This document shows, in pieces, positions 33,050 through 44,045 of a stretch of 64,000 bases of DNA. Source of the DNA: Blepharisma stoltei (taxonomy: Eukaryota > Ciliophora > Heterotrichea > Heterotrichida > Blepharismidae); the NCBI GenBank assembly GCA_914767885.1, contig CAJZBQ010000005.1, positions 1 through 64,000 of the forward strand, given 5' to 3'. The stretch's first letter is position 1, and each line of letters begins with the position of its first letter. The notes under the pieces were generated by a model. That model was given only the letters and a program-made list of their open reading frames with translations, did no database searches and was not told where the DNA came from. Both the position numbers and the translations under genes were made by a program.

Positions 33050-33565
33050 TTAATTGGAGTAAGAGTACCAATTGTCTTCAATGAGCGATCTTGTGTAGAA
33101 ATGTCATGAGTCCACCCTTCTGCCTTCTTTATTTGAAATTTTTACTTTTGCATATAATTTACTGCACAGTTTCGCGCCTTCTTCTCTTGTGGTTTCATCT
33201 AAGTCCTTAATATTTCTCATTTCTGCCTTGCAGGCACTAATTAATGATCTTGCTTCTGCGTCATTGCTTTTATGCAATCCGCTTCTAAAATCTTCCCTTC
33301 ATTTTACTTCTCTTTCCAAGCTCCCTCTCAGGTCTTCTTCTGATTTAATCAAATTTCTGCACACTCTGATTTGGTCTGTATGCTTTTCATATAAAACATT
33401 GACTGAGTTATCCTTATAGCAAAATACTAAATTTCTCGTAAAATAAACTTTAGGCTTTTCTGAAAGCCCTTCTAAGACCTCATCTGCAATTTTCTGCATG
33501 TTTTGTGTGCTTGTATAGGGAAACTGTGCAGCCTGTTTGACTTTTCTATTAATATAAGTGAACAT
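33050..33565 (-). CDS. Hypothetical protein, 171 residues
   Basis: Open from ATG 33565 to TAA 33050 when two TGA codons are read as Trp (VKWREDF, DSWHFYTRS). Mixed alpha/beta-looking, rich in charged residues; no signal or membrane segment and no domain recognised. Situated 26 bp downstream of the malate dehydrogenase gene on the same strand. Confidence 0.6.
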
Positions 33566-33591
33566 AATGCTTATTATTATTATTATTATTT

Positions 33592-34635
33592 TTAACTAAG
33601 GGCGTCTCTTCTTTCTTCAACTAGCTCTCTAGCAGTGGCACAAATTTTTTCTTGCGAAAATTGGTCGAGTGTTAAGTCTCTGATGATGGTCCAGGTCCAG
33701 TTTTCACATACAACTGGGTATGAAAATACAAGGCCAGGCGGCACCCCGTAAGCTCCATCACTGACAACACCCATGCTGACCCATCTGCCGTTAGTTCCTA
33801 AGCACCAATCTCTTACGTGATCAATTGCAGCACTTGCAGCTGACATTGCGCTTGATAGCTTTCTTGCTTTTATTACAGCAGCACCCCTCTGTTGGACATC
33901 AGCAATAAATTTTCCATTTAACCAATTATTGTCAGCGATTTTTTCTCTAATTGGCTTGCTAGTGATAGTCTCGTCAACTTTTGTAGCAATTTGACCATGA
34001 TTAACGTCTGGGTATTGAGTAGAACTGTGGTTTCCCCAGATAATCACTCTTGAAATGTGGGCAACGTTCATTTTTGCTCTTGCAGCAATTTGCCAAACTG
34101 CTCTGTTTTGGTCAAGTCTAGTCAGGGCAGTGAAATTTTCTTTAGGAATCCTTGAAGCAAAAGTAGAAAGTGCCAAGCAATTAGTATTTGCAGGATTTGC
34201 AACGACTAAGCATTTTGTTGTAGGTTTTCCAACTAGATTTAAGGCTTCCCCTTGTGTCTTGAAAATTTGGCAATTCTTTCCGATCAGTTCTTTACGTTCC
34301 ATACCTGCTTTTCTTGGAAATCCTCCTAAAAATATGATCAAGTCTGCATCTTTGAAAAGGACTGCAGGGTCAGATCCATAGGAAATCTTATAAAATAAAG
34401 GATAGGCGCAGTCTTGCAATTCCATGACGACACCTTCTAAAGCTCCTTGTGCTTGAGGAATTTCAAGAAGTCTTAAATCAATAAGCTGATCTGTGCCAAG
34501 GGCAAGTCCACGTCCGAGCATAGGGAGTAAAGAATAAGCAATTTGTCCAGCAGCTCCGGTTACACAGACTACCATTGGGTCCTTAAGTCTTAAGTGATGC
34601 TCAATTGTGCGAAATCTCTTGCTTGGACTAGCCAT
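33592..34635 (-). CDS. Malate dehydrogenase, cytosolic type
   Basis: Interconverts malate and oxaloacetate with NAD. 347 residues, normal length, no introns or IES. Rossmann nucleotide motif VTGAAGQIAYSLLPMLGRG at about 25-43; LIIFLGGFPRKAGMERKELI contains the mobile loop arginines; VANPANTNCLAL is the family signature; WGNHSSTQYPDV holds the catalytic histidine. The GFPRKxGMER pattern is that of cytosolic/chloroplast-type MDH rather than the mitochondrial one. No presequence. The neighbours are unrelated. Confidence 0.95.
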   Translation of the reverse strand: MASPSKRFRTIEHHLRLKDPMVVCVTGAAGQIAYSLLPMLGRGLALGTDQLIDLRLLEIPQAQGALEGVVMELQDCAYPLFYKISYGSDPAVLFKDADLIIFLGGFPRKAGMERKELIGKNCQIFKTQGEALNLVGKPTTKCLVVANPANTNCLALSTFASRIPKENFTALTRLDQNRAVWQIAARAKMNVAHISRVIIWGNHSSTQYPDVNHGQIATKVDETITSKPIREKIADNNWLNGKFIADVQQRGAAVIKARKLSSAMSAASAAIDHVRDWCLGTNGRWVSMGVVSDGAYGVPPGLVFSYPVVCENWTWTIIRDLTLDQFSQEKICATARELVEERRDALS

Positions 34636-34829
34636 ATTATTACGTCATTAAGAAAAATTGTCACATAGATTTCGATATTAAATTGCTTGTTAATTGGAAA
34701 AGAACTAGTTAAGAGAAATAAATTTGTAAAATTTCAATTTGAAGGTCTTTGATAAGAATAATAGCTGAGCTTTTATAAAGCCAATATTTATAGAAAAAGA
34801 TAACTGAAAGTCAAGTTATTGATAATTCA

Positions 34830-35564
34830 TTAGATTACTTGTAATTCAATCCAAAGCCATGGTCCAAAAGCTGACCCTTTTTCAGTTAAGCGCCAGATTG
34901 AAGAGCACCATCCTTTTCCAGGCGCCTTCAGCCCTTCCACTTTTGCAGTCGCTTGGGTTCTTTCTACAGCTACTTTAAATTGTTTTCCTTTAAAAGCTCC
35001 GTCCACACATTCAATATAAAGATTTACGCCTTCAGTGTTTATTAATTCAAGATTCCAGGTCTTGCTTATTGTAAAATTAGATTTAACCTTGGTTCCGTCT
35101 TCGCAGCCTGATGATGAGATTATTGCAAAATCAGGCTTTTTACTGTCGATTTCAATTTTCGCTTCATCGATGTTGCTGATATTTTTTGCTTGATCAAAGG
35201 CCGGTAAAAGCACTGGAGAAGTAAATGAAGGCTCGTAATCTATGGCTGCTTGAGAAAATTGAGGTGGCTGAAAGGATTGAGGCATTATGCGGGGTGCTTG
35301 AAGCAGTTGGGCTGATGGAGCTTCGCCTATTGTGGTGAAGGCAAGAGTGATTGATTTTTTATTTGTTTCCACTGAATATTCTTTGAGACGTTGAAGATCT
35401 TCGTTGGAGAGAATGGGAATTGCTTCGATTTCTGAGTTTTCTTGGATAAGGACATAGACGTTGTTAGGGATTTGCTTCTTTTGTTTAACGATGTCACGCT
35501 TTATGCTTTCCAAATCAGGGTAGGAAGCTATGTCATCAGCTGAAAAGGACTGTAATGTCGTCAT
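34830..35564 (-). CDS. FW-domain (NBR1-like) protein
   Basis: 244 residues. Residues about 140-244 match the NBR1 central (four-tryptophan) domain: SKTWNLELINTEG, APGKGWCSSIWRLTEKGSAFGPWLWIELQV. The N-terminal ~75 residues (DLESIKRDIVKQKKQI, IPILSNEDLQRLKEYS) have a PB1-like pattern, weakly. Animal NBR1 is an autophagy receptor; ILRUN is a smaller FW protein. No ZZ or UBA domain and no clear LC3-interacting motif seen, so receptor function is only possible. Confidence 0.75.
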   Translation of the reverse strand: MTTLQSFSADDIASYPDLESIKRDIVKQKKQIPNNVYVLIQENSEIEAIPILSNEDLQRLKEYSVETNKKSITLAFTTIGEAPSAQLLQAPRIMPQSFQPPQFSQAAIDYEPSFTSPVLLPAFDQAKNISNIDEAKIEIDSKKPDFAIISSSGCEDGTKVKSNFTISKTWNLELINTEGVNLYIECVDGAFKGKQFKVAVERTQATAKVEGLKAPGKGWCSSIWRLTEKGSAFGPWLWIELQVI

Positions 35565-35911
35565 ATTGATTTAGAAATCTATAAATTTTATGATATTAAG
35601 ATCATAAAAAACTAGATAAATCCATTGGATTTTCTTTCAGCTTGAAATCAATATTCTCTTGTTGGTGATAGACAAAAGCAATTGAATAACTTTTAATTTA
35701 TAATATGCAATAAAATTAAAAAACTAAATTAGGCTAGCCTTTAAGACCACGATTTAAATGAAGAAATTCAATTTTTTGCATTAATAAAAATGAAAGAAAA
35801 GCGAGTGCTTAAATTCCTGATGATATGAGAGATTAAATGATCTCATCAATTTATTTCCTCACATTTTCTTCATTATTTTCCAAAAAACGAACTTTATATT
35901 TTAGTATAGAA
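35565..35911. other. Divergent intergenic region
   Basis: Between the FW-domain gene (minus) and the gene at 35912 (plus). An in-frame upstream ATG exists at 35837 but MGGTGS is the better start. No site recognised. Confidence 0.35.
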
Positions 35912-36187
35912 ATGGGAGGAACAGGGAGTATAAACTGCGGATGTTTCGCTGTTATTAGTTCAGCTTGCAAAGGAGTCAGCTCATATTTGCATCCGAAGCC
36001 TAGCTATGAAAAGCTTTCAATACTGGAAGAAGATAACATTTATCCAGCTGGGCTTCTTTCAGATCAAGAAATCCAAAAACTTCTAAATGAGAGTTTAGAT
36101 ATCTATGGGTCCTGCAAAGATGCTAAAACTAGTCAAGAGCTCCCTAAAATTGAAGAATGCACAACAAATTTTGATAATTCTTATTAA
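35912..36187 (+). CDS. Small lipid-anchored-type protein
   Basis: 91 residues from MGGTGSINCGCF, a plausible N-myristoylation start followed by cysteines that could be palmitoylated. The remainder is acidic with a Ser/Leu-rich helix. A longer frame from 35837 would add a hydrophobic leader. Conserved domain not recognised. Similar in style to the next gene, which also starts with closely spaced cysteines. Confidence 0.5.
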   Translation: MGGTGSINCGCFAVISSACKGVSSYLHPKPSYEKLSILEEDNIYPAGLLSDQEIQKLLNESLDIYGSCKDAKTSQELPKIEECTTNFDNSY

Positions 36188-36461
36188 TTTGGCACAATTA
36201 AATAGCTTGGAAAATATTGGAGACACTTGAGAATGTAATCAGCTTTTTTGGATATTTTAGTTTTCCTAAAATATTTTGGTAGGGTCTTCTATGAAGTTTC
36301 CATAAATTAACGCATTTCCAATACAGCATAAATAATCATCTCTTACACCTATTAGAAAATATTTTTTTATAAAACTCCAACTTTCTTCTTAAATTAAATT
36401 TCTGTCACCAAAATAAACTTTTCTTATTATTCCAGAAATTTGATAAATAATAAAAACTACT

Positions 36462-36824
36462 ATGAAGCTTTTATATTGTTTATGCTTCTCCTGTTTTGAT
36501 GAACCAAAAAATGATCAGCCTGAAGAACAACAAATTGCCCCTCCGATTGATCAAAGTCAAATTGAAAATAAAAGTGCAGATGCCTTTAATGTAAAAGTAG
36601 CAAACGATAATGGCAGCAATGCATCATCAGATCATTCCAATTTGGCAATTTCAAGCATTGAAGTATCGAATGTTTCCAAACGAGACGTTGTAGAGGACCG
36701 GAGGGCTTCAGCTCCGATCTACCATAATGGAATTGCGTTTACTTCCGATGGGTATAAAAGAAAAAAGTACATTAAGCATAGCAATCGAAGGATGAGCGAA
36801 GATTTCAAATCAGGGATGGATTAA
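36462..36824 (+). CDS. Small cysteine-headed protein
   Basis: 120 residues, starts MKLLYCLCFSCFDEPKND, suggesting palmitoylation, then Asn/Ser-rich disorder and a basic tail with RRMSEDF (a possible kinase site). Not recognised. Confidence 0.5.
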   Translation: MKLLYCLCFSCFDEPKNDQPEEQQIAPPIDQSQIENKSADAFNVKVANDNGSNASSDHSNLAISSIEVSNVSKRDVVEDRRASAPIYHNGIAFTSDGYKRKKYIKHSNRRMSEDFKSGMD

Positions 36825-37507
36825 ATCATACACCCAAGGAAAATGATAAGTTGTAAATAACTATGCAAATAAATTTGGATTGGGATTAATTGGCATAAAA
36901 AAATGATTTAATTGTTAAAGAAATCGGTTATGGAAATTTTACTGCTAAGTGCAGGCTTCAACATGAAAGCAAGATGGCTCGATTATCAAAATCAAGTTAA
37001 AAGAGCTTAATTTCAATTCAATAGATTGAGTTTAGATGGTAGATTCGCTCTTAGAGTTAATAAAAAAATAAAAATTTATTAATATGAAATCATAAATTAA
37101 TTATATACTACTTAAAGCTCTGTCTCCCCTATTTAGAGACCAAAACATTGAAAATTCCTATTTTTGCGGAAATTAATCCCCTTCAAAAGCAAGCAAAAGT
37201 TGTAATAAAATGGTTGATATTCACTTAATAATAATTATAATTGACCTTTATCTAAATAAGTTTTATTTCATTTATAAATAAATTTCATAAATCAATGAAT
37301 TTTGTTCTCAAATATTTAAAAAGAGGGTTTTTTAAATTTAAAAAATAAAGTTTTTTTTTTAAAGATTTATTGCCCCCTTAAGCATCCAAAAAAAATTGTT
37401 CCCACTAAAAGGAGAGTAAGAATTAATAAGCCACAAAGCATAAAGAATTACATTATTTTCTATTAAGACAAGTTAAATAAATTGAAAAAATTATAAATTA
37501 AAATAGC
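36825..37507. other. Intergenic with a decayed MITE-like element
   Basis: AT-rich. At about 37122-37420 is an element with outer CTGTCTCCCC and GGAGAGTAAG. An inner spacer reads AAAATTCCTATTTTTGCGG and is followed by a second C run. This spacing is the right-end architecture of the MITE families, with a different motif, so it is probably a third related family. Confidence 0.45.
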
Positions 37508-40500
37508 TTAGTTGACTTTAATATTGCTCAAGGTCTGTCTTATAATTGGATTCGATTTATCACTTTCTTTAAGAGAGCAAGGACTAATTGTAATTGTTTG
37601 AGACACATCTCTCGTCTTATAGACACCAATAAGTCTATCAGCAAGCTCAAACATTTGATACCTCAGTGACACAATAATAAACTGTGCATTTTTCGTCCTA
37701 TCTTTAATATAGTTGGCTATCACACTGACATTCTGAAAATCAAGGGCAGCATCCACTTCATCCATCACATAAAGGGCATTTGGCTTATAATGATGTAGTG
37801 CAAAGACCAATGAAAGAGAGCTCAATGTTTTTTCACCTCCACTTAAATTTGCCATTTTCTTCCAAGACTTGTTTGGAGGCCTCACAGTAAATACAATTCC
37901 TTCTGAAAATGGGTCAGTTGAGTCTGCAAATTCAAGCTCAGCGTCTCCTCCTCTTGTGATCATTCTGTACATTTCTCGTAATTTTTGAGAAATCATAGTA
38001 AAGCCTGTGTTGAATTCTTGAAGTCTTCGGCCAGTAAGGTCTGAGTATTTTTTCCTTAATTCAGCTTCCCTGAGCTTTACTTGGTAAAATTCGTCTTCTT
38101 TTCCTTTTTTGTCTTCAACTCGGGCTCTGTATTCCTGAATGACTCCTAAATTCGGCCTGGCTGCAGTAAGATCTTCTTGGACTTTTACTTCTAATTTTTT
38201 AATCGTTTCCAGCTTGCTGTACAAGTTTTCCATTTCTTCTTTAGTAAAGTCTTTATTGACTGGAAATCTCAGCATTTTCCTTTCTTCATCCTTTTTGCCT
38301 CTTTTCCTAGGATTTTCAACATCTTCTTCAGTGTCTTCTTTTTCTTCGACGATTTCCATGGCTATTCCTAGCACATCTTGATATTCGTTGACCAATTCTT
38401 GATAATCTTTTCTATTTTTTTCTATTCTTGCATCCCATTTATTGATCTCGTTTTGTATTTGTGCGAGGTTTGCGACTTCGTCTTTTCTTTGCAATTTCAA
38501 TTTATTTCTTTTTTCTAAAATTTCGTCAAATTCTTTCTTCATTTCTGCTTGTTGGCGATTTAGTTCAGTTAAAGTTTTTTCAAGGGCTGCTTTTACAATT
38601 TTGGCTTCTTCATGCAGTTTTATGGCTTCTAGCGCTTTTTGCTCGATAATCTCACTTTCTTCTTTAAGCTGAACAAATTTCTGATCCAGCTCAGTTTTAG
38701 TGCTTTCAAGCTCATTGAGCTTTTTTTGGACTTTATCAAAATCTTTTTTGCATTGTATAAGCTTCTTGTTCTGCTTTTCGGCCTCAGTCTTTAAATGCTC
38801 TTCAGCTTCATATAAATGATGCCTCCTCTTTTTTAGTTCTTTAAAATCCTCACCTCCAAACTCATCAATTTCTTTTTCAGTTTTTTCGATTTGGTTTTGT
38901 ATATTTTCTATTACTTTTAATATTTTGACTAAGGCTTGTTCATTTTTCTTTTCGATTTCTCTGAGCTCAGCTAATTCTTTGTCTTGGTTTATTTGGGATT
39001 TTGACGTGAGCTCTGCTTGCCTTGATATCAATTTTTCTAGTCTTTCTCTGAGACCTTCACAATCGTTTTTCATTATTTGCAGGTTATGCAATGATTGGTC
39101 TTTTTCTTTTCTTTCTGCAGCGATTTCTGATTGAAATTGTTTAACTTTGGCATTCATGTCGTTGACTTGAAGGGTTAACTGCCGAATGGTTTCTTGTAAA
39201 GCTCCTATATCATTTTGAGAAAAACTGATTCTATGGTAATTTTGCTGCTGAACACACATTAGTCCACTTTTAGGCTTAGCAAAGCCTTGCATTTCTCCTG
39301 ATGGATTAATGATTTCTCCTGTGAGGGTAACAACCCTGTATCTTTTTTGTCCTCCAAATGCAATTCTTCTGGCATCGTCCATTGTTTCAGTGACAAGAGT
39401 ATCACTCATTGCATATACCAAAATAAATTATATACAGTAAGAATTTATATAGAAATAGATATTTATTGGGATTTTGCATAATAAAATGCAGCTTCTAAAT
39501 TTATGTCATCAAATTTTATGATATCAAAAAGCCTCAGTGCTCTGGCGTCTGGGCTTTCAAACGGCGCTCTCGCACGCTGTTCCCACTGCTGCTTAACTTT
39601 ATCCAAAACAATGACATTAATCCTTCCTAAGTTCCTATTTCTTACAAACTCTATAAGTTTTTCTGCGTCTTGAACAGTTTCTGCCACAATATTATCAAGC
39701 CTTGCAGCGGCTGATGAGACTGCTACATCATATTTGCTATCAATAACCCCTAAGTCTCCAAGTCTTCCTAAAATCCCCCCCAATTCCCCAGTCCTTTTTG
39801 CTGTATTAATATCTTGAATCAGTTTACTTTTCCCTTCAGCTTTTCTCTCATTTTCCTCTATATCTTGAAGCTGTTTTTTTGACAGAGCCAATTGTTTTTT
39901 CGCTATATCTAAATCCCTAAATAATTCTTCATAACTTTCTTTTTTATTCTTCACTTCTTCTTGTACAGCCTCAAATCTCCTTTCCAGCTCCTGGAGTTCT
40001 TTGTTTTTTATTTCTAAATTTTCCTGGCATGATTCTATGTCATTTTCAATGGTTTTTCTTTCTTCATCTTCTTGTGCTCTTTCTGATAATAAAAACTCGA
40101 TTTTTTGTTTGTTGACTTCTTTTCTGCCGAGGATGTCATCATGCTGCTTTTTGCATGGGACAAGGTCTTTTTCGAAAGCCATTTTTCGCCTTTGCATTTC
40201 TTCGGTTGCACTTATGATTTCAGCATTTCTTGCGTTGTACTCAGCTTCTACAGCTTCTTTGTCTCTGAGTGTTTCTTGTAAGGAATTTACTACAGCTGGA
40301 ATAGCTTGATAGAGCTCTTCTAAGGTTTCTCTTATGCCATCTTTTCTTTTATTCTCAGCTGCGATGTTTTTATAAGTGTCTTCTTGTTTCTTTTCGATAC
40401 CTTTTTTATTTTCTTCTACTTGATCATATTTTCTAGACATTTCTTCTATGCTTTTTTACATTATATTTGCATATAAAAATTGCATTATAAATTTTGCGTT

Positions 40501-41867
40501 ATACAATTTATTTAAGCATACGTCTTCTTTTAATTTTTTTTCATTTTTTACATAAGTAATGTATTCTTGCTGCTTTGATTGGTACTCATTTATAGCGTCA
40601 ATGTGCAGCTGCTTCTTTTCGTTGAACTGCATTTCAACTTCTTTCAGATTTTCATCGATTTTCCTTATATCCTCCTCTATTTTTATTTCATCATTTAAAT
40701 ACTGGTACCTTGACAGCTGATTTCTCAAGTTCGCGAAATCATGGACTTCTTTTTCCAACTCAATATAAGCTAAAGCTTCATTTTTAGGGTCTTCGAGCTG
40801 ATTAACCGCTTTTTGGGCTTCTTCTACTCTTAAATTCTTACTCCCCCCCCCCCCCTCCGTGAGCGAACAAAAAAATTTTGTTCGCTCACGGAGGGGGGTT
40901 AATTTTTTTTTTTTAAAAAAAATTTATATATAAATTTTATAAAAAATATTTTTTTCGAATTTAAAAAAATCCTAATTTGCAAAAATTGGGAAGCAAATAT
41001 TAATTTAATTTGCAAAATTTATGTTTTAAAACGCAATTTGTTTAAAATTAAACAGAATTAGCACTAGATTTCATTATACTAATTATCACTTATATATCAA
41101 AATTTTTTTTCCATTAAAATTTTTTCTATTAAAAAAATTTTTGTTCACTCACGGAGGGTGGGTTTTTGGTCAAAAAATGGCGATTTTTTTTAATGGTTTT
41201 GTTCGCTCACGGAGGGGGGGGGGGGGGAGTTAGCATTCAACTCATCCCCGATATTCTCAAGCTGAGCTTCTGCTTCCTGTATCAGCGGGACATAGACATT
41301 TGTCCCTATAATTTCTTCCAAATATTCCAAAAGCCCAATTTTTCCCTCATCATTTGGAGGAGCTTTTGGCCTCATCATGGCAATTTGCTCGACTTCCCCT
41401 TGAAGAATCAAAAATCTGTTATGCTCCAAGTCGATCCCTTTTAGTTTTAGCGCCTCTTTTACCTGCTCTTGGGTGCTGAGAACTCCATTTAGTTTATAAT
41501 TTGATGAGCCATCTTTTAAAACTGTACGAGTCAGGGTAAGACTCGACCCTGGAATCACTAGGTACCCGTGCTCTGTGTCGACTATGTCACTAAAATACAC
41601 TGAAACTCTGGCAAAATTGAGGTCTGGGAAGCGATTGGAGACGTGGATCAGTTCGGAGAGCTTTTTCAAACGCATTTGCCGCGCTCTTTTGCCGAATGCA
41701 AAAAGAAGGCATTCTAGTAAGTTCGATTTGCCAGATCCATTCGGACCGACAACTGCTGTGAAATTCTTGTGGAATGGGCCTATTTCCTTGACTCCTGCGT
41801 ATGATTTGAAGTTTTCGAGGACTACTCTTTCGATTATAAGTCTTGGCGCGGTTTGGTCACCTGACAT
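37508..41867 (-). CDS. SMC4, condensin ATPase subunit (three IESs)
   Basis: Structural maintenance of chromosomes protein 4, which with SMC2 forms the condensin motor. Removing 39416-39480 (65 bp), 40449-40520 (72 bp) and 40841-41232 (392 bp) leaves 3831 nt, a clean 1276-residue frame, normal for SMC4. Walker A GPNGSGKSNLLECLLFAFGK at about 39-58; SMC4-specific RQMRLKKLSELIH; Q-loop ILQGEVEQIAMMRPK; hinge around GELGGILGRLGDLGVIDSKYDVAVSS and, across the 65-bp IES, AFYYA-MSDTLVTETMDDARRI; C-terminal signature LSGGEKTLSSLSLVFALHH and Walker B LYVMDEVDAALD. Long coiled-coil arms between. Start ATG 41867, stop TAG/TAA at 37508. The IESs fall in a coiled-coil arm (two) and the hinge (one). Upstream is another MITE. 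Confidence 0.95.
39416..39480. mobile_element. Short IES, 65 bp, in SMC4 hinge
   Basis: TA at 39414-39415 and 39479-39480, both inside TTGCATA on the + strand. Contains stops in all relevant frames; its removal joins FYYA to MSDTLV, exactly the alignment expected from other SMC4 proteins. AT-rich, unique. Confidence 0.9.
40449..40520. mobile_element. Short IES, 72 bp, in SMC4 coiled coil
   Basis: TA at 40447-40448 and 40519-40520. Carries a TAA in frame and breaks the charged coiled coil with hydrophobic sequence; removal gives KKLKEDVEEMSRKYDQ. The exact TA pair is chosen by reading phase. Confidence 0.8.
40841..41232. mobile_element. MITE IES, 392 bp, in SMC4
   Basis: TA at 40839-40840 and 41231-41232. 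Full-length member of the GTTCACTCACGG family with long C and G runs at its tips. The coding frame stops inside it; excision leaving one TA gives GDELNAKNLRVEEAQKAV in frame. Confidence 0.95.
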
Positions 41868-41910
41868 TTTATATTTGAATTTAAATGAAATCTTTCTTAA
41901 GTGATTCTTA

Positions 41911-42226
41911 CTCCCCTCTGTTAGCGAGCAAAACCATTAGAAAAATTCCTATTTTTTGCTTAGAAACCCACTCTCCGTGAGCGATAAAAAGTTTTTAAGA
42001 AATTTTCTCATAAAAAAGTGTTTATATACAAGTATAATCAATAAAATGAAATCTCTAGTTAATTCTGTTTATTTTTAAACAATTGAATTTTTAAAACATA
42101 AATTTAAAAAAAAAAAAATATTTTCTTTCCAATTTTGCAAAAAAATTACTATATAAAATTGTCTAAAAATAAAATTAAACTTCCTCCGTGAACAAAATTT
42201 TTTTGTTTGCTCACAGAGTGGGTTTA
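41911..42226. mobile_element. MITE of the GTTCACTCACGG family, inverted
   Basis: TA at 41909-41910 and 42225-42226; 316 bp, opposite orientation to the copy 700 bp away in SMC4. The two direct right-end motifs come first, then the complement of the core, then an inverted pair around AAAATTTTTTT. Lies in the 5' flank of SMC4, 43 bp from its ATG. Confidence 0.85.
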
Positions 42227-43089
42227 GGGCAAATAAAACCGACTTTTATCATCAAGCAAGTCCGAGGATTAGATAAATCTTCACAATATTGAATAAAGAA
42301 TTGACTGACAAGAAAATTTTTAAGTTTAAATTTTTATTTATGAAAAGCATTTATTGAAGAATATTGAGGGATTTGAAGAAACTAATTCGAGAAGGGCTAT
42401 TTTTATATTATTGCAATCAATTATATTTTTAATTTTTGAATAATAGCAAAAACAATAAAAATCTTCAAATGTCGGCAAGAATAATTTTGAGAGGCTGTGC
42501 CCGGGCAAAATAAAATAAAAATTTAAAGAAGTTGTGGAGCCTTCATAATATTAAGAATAAGGCCTATGAAAAAATATTTTAAATACATCATATTTATTCA
42601 AAGACTGTGACACTAAATCTCAAATATTTTTTAATCATATTAAGTTAAAGTTACTAAATCCCTAAGTCTAGGTAATTTTGACTCAATTAAAACTAAATCA
42701 ATTTCTTCAAATTGTATATTTATATAATAAGAAATATTAATAAGGTGCTTATTTATTATATTAAAATTAAGCTGATAGGTTGCCAATGCCACACTGGAGG
42801 TAGCTAAGTATAATTATAGTCTTGCTTAATTTTAGATAGGCATTTTAAGTGTATCTTTAAATTTGTGAGCAAAATATTTATTTGCCATCAAAATTGGCTA
42901 TATTTAAACTATTTAGTAAGCCATTTGTGACTTTTTGATTATAATTAAAATTAGACTTATAATTTAATTTCTTTGCTTACTCCATTTATTTGACTATCAT
43001 TATTTTCTATTTCCATTTATATTTTAGTTTTTAAAAAAATGATGCTATGTAAAAATATTGGGGGCTTAACCGACTATAATTCATTTTAA
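42227..43089. other. Intergenic, no gene seen
   Basis: 863 bp AT-rich; includes the region upstream of both SMC4 and the pseudogene at 43090. No frame of note. Confidence 0.5.
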
Positions 43090-44045
43090 ATGTTCTGCTT
43101 TACTTTAGAAAACTCCCAAGCCCACAAAAGCAAATCTCCAAGGCCTCAAGAAGATTTTGAAACAGATGAAATCGCCGAAGGAGTATCCGTACAAACAATG
43201 CCTTCGCATAGATTTTCCTTTATGCCAACTAAGCCATACTTCGCACAAATAGAGAGCAAAACCGATGATAAACTCGAAATTCTTGAAGCCAAAATTAAAT
43301 CGCTGAAGGAAAAGAATTTTATTTTGAAGCAAGACTTACAAAATGCCAATTTTCATAATCAAGAGCTTCAAGATAAGCTGAGGCATTATGAAACTTCAAA
43401 CTTTGACCCAACTGCTTATACCTTGAGGCAGCTAAATTTCTTGCTTCTCTCTAAAAGGGAATATATCAACTCCTCTTTCCAACATAAAATAGAATACGCT
43501 TTCTCAATAAAAGTGAAGGAACTTGAAGAAGCTAGAGAAAGGGCTCTCTAAAACGTGCAGAGGATGCAATTCTTCAATCTACCATTCTACTGAAGGAATT
43601 GATTTCAGCTGACAAAGGCTCGCTGAAATTGTTGGAATTGCTGGAAGCTGGCGATATAGAAGCAGCCAAAAAAGAATTACTCTCAAAAAAAAGATGTATT
43701 TACTTGACAGAATCCGGTCCTCTGAGTATGATCTTAAAATCATTGGAAAATGCTTCAGCTGAGAAAATCTTTTTGGACAAGAAAGCAAAGAATACACCAC
43801 CTTTTCTCTTGAGCTCAGCCCTATAAATTCAACTCTGGAAGAATTAATTCAGAAAATGTTACTATTTTGAATGAGCTCAGAAAAAAATTTGGAAAAAACT
43901 CAGCAGGAAAACCTCTAATTAAGAAAAGTTAAAAGAAAAATTGGAAATAGAGAAAATCAAGACTGAGATGAATCAAGAAACAAATTGGACTCACTTTATG
44001 CAGTGTGAATCGTCTGCCTTTGAAAAGCTGCTAAACAGCAATTAA
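43090..44045 (+). pseudogene. Coiled-coil protein gene, frameshifted
   Basis: Reads MFCFTLENSQAHKSKSPRPQ... as a coiled-coil protein, but not in one frame. After ...LEEARERAL an extra TA dinucleotide (43549-43550) breaks the frame; without it the sequence reads ALKRAEDAILQSTILLKELI. A second shift lies near 43775-43790 (to KEYTTFSLELSPINSTLEEL) and a stop near 43917, after which coding-like sequence continues to LLNSN and TAA at 44045. The number of breaks favours a pseudogene over base errors, though small unresolved IESs are possible in germline DNA. Family unknown. Confidence 0.55.
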
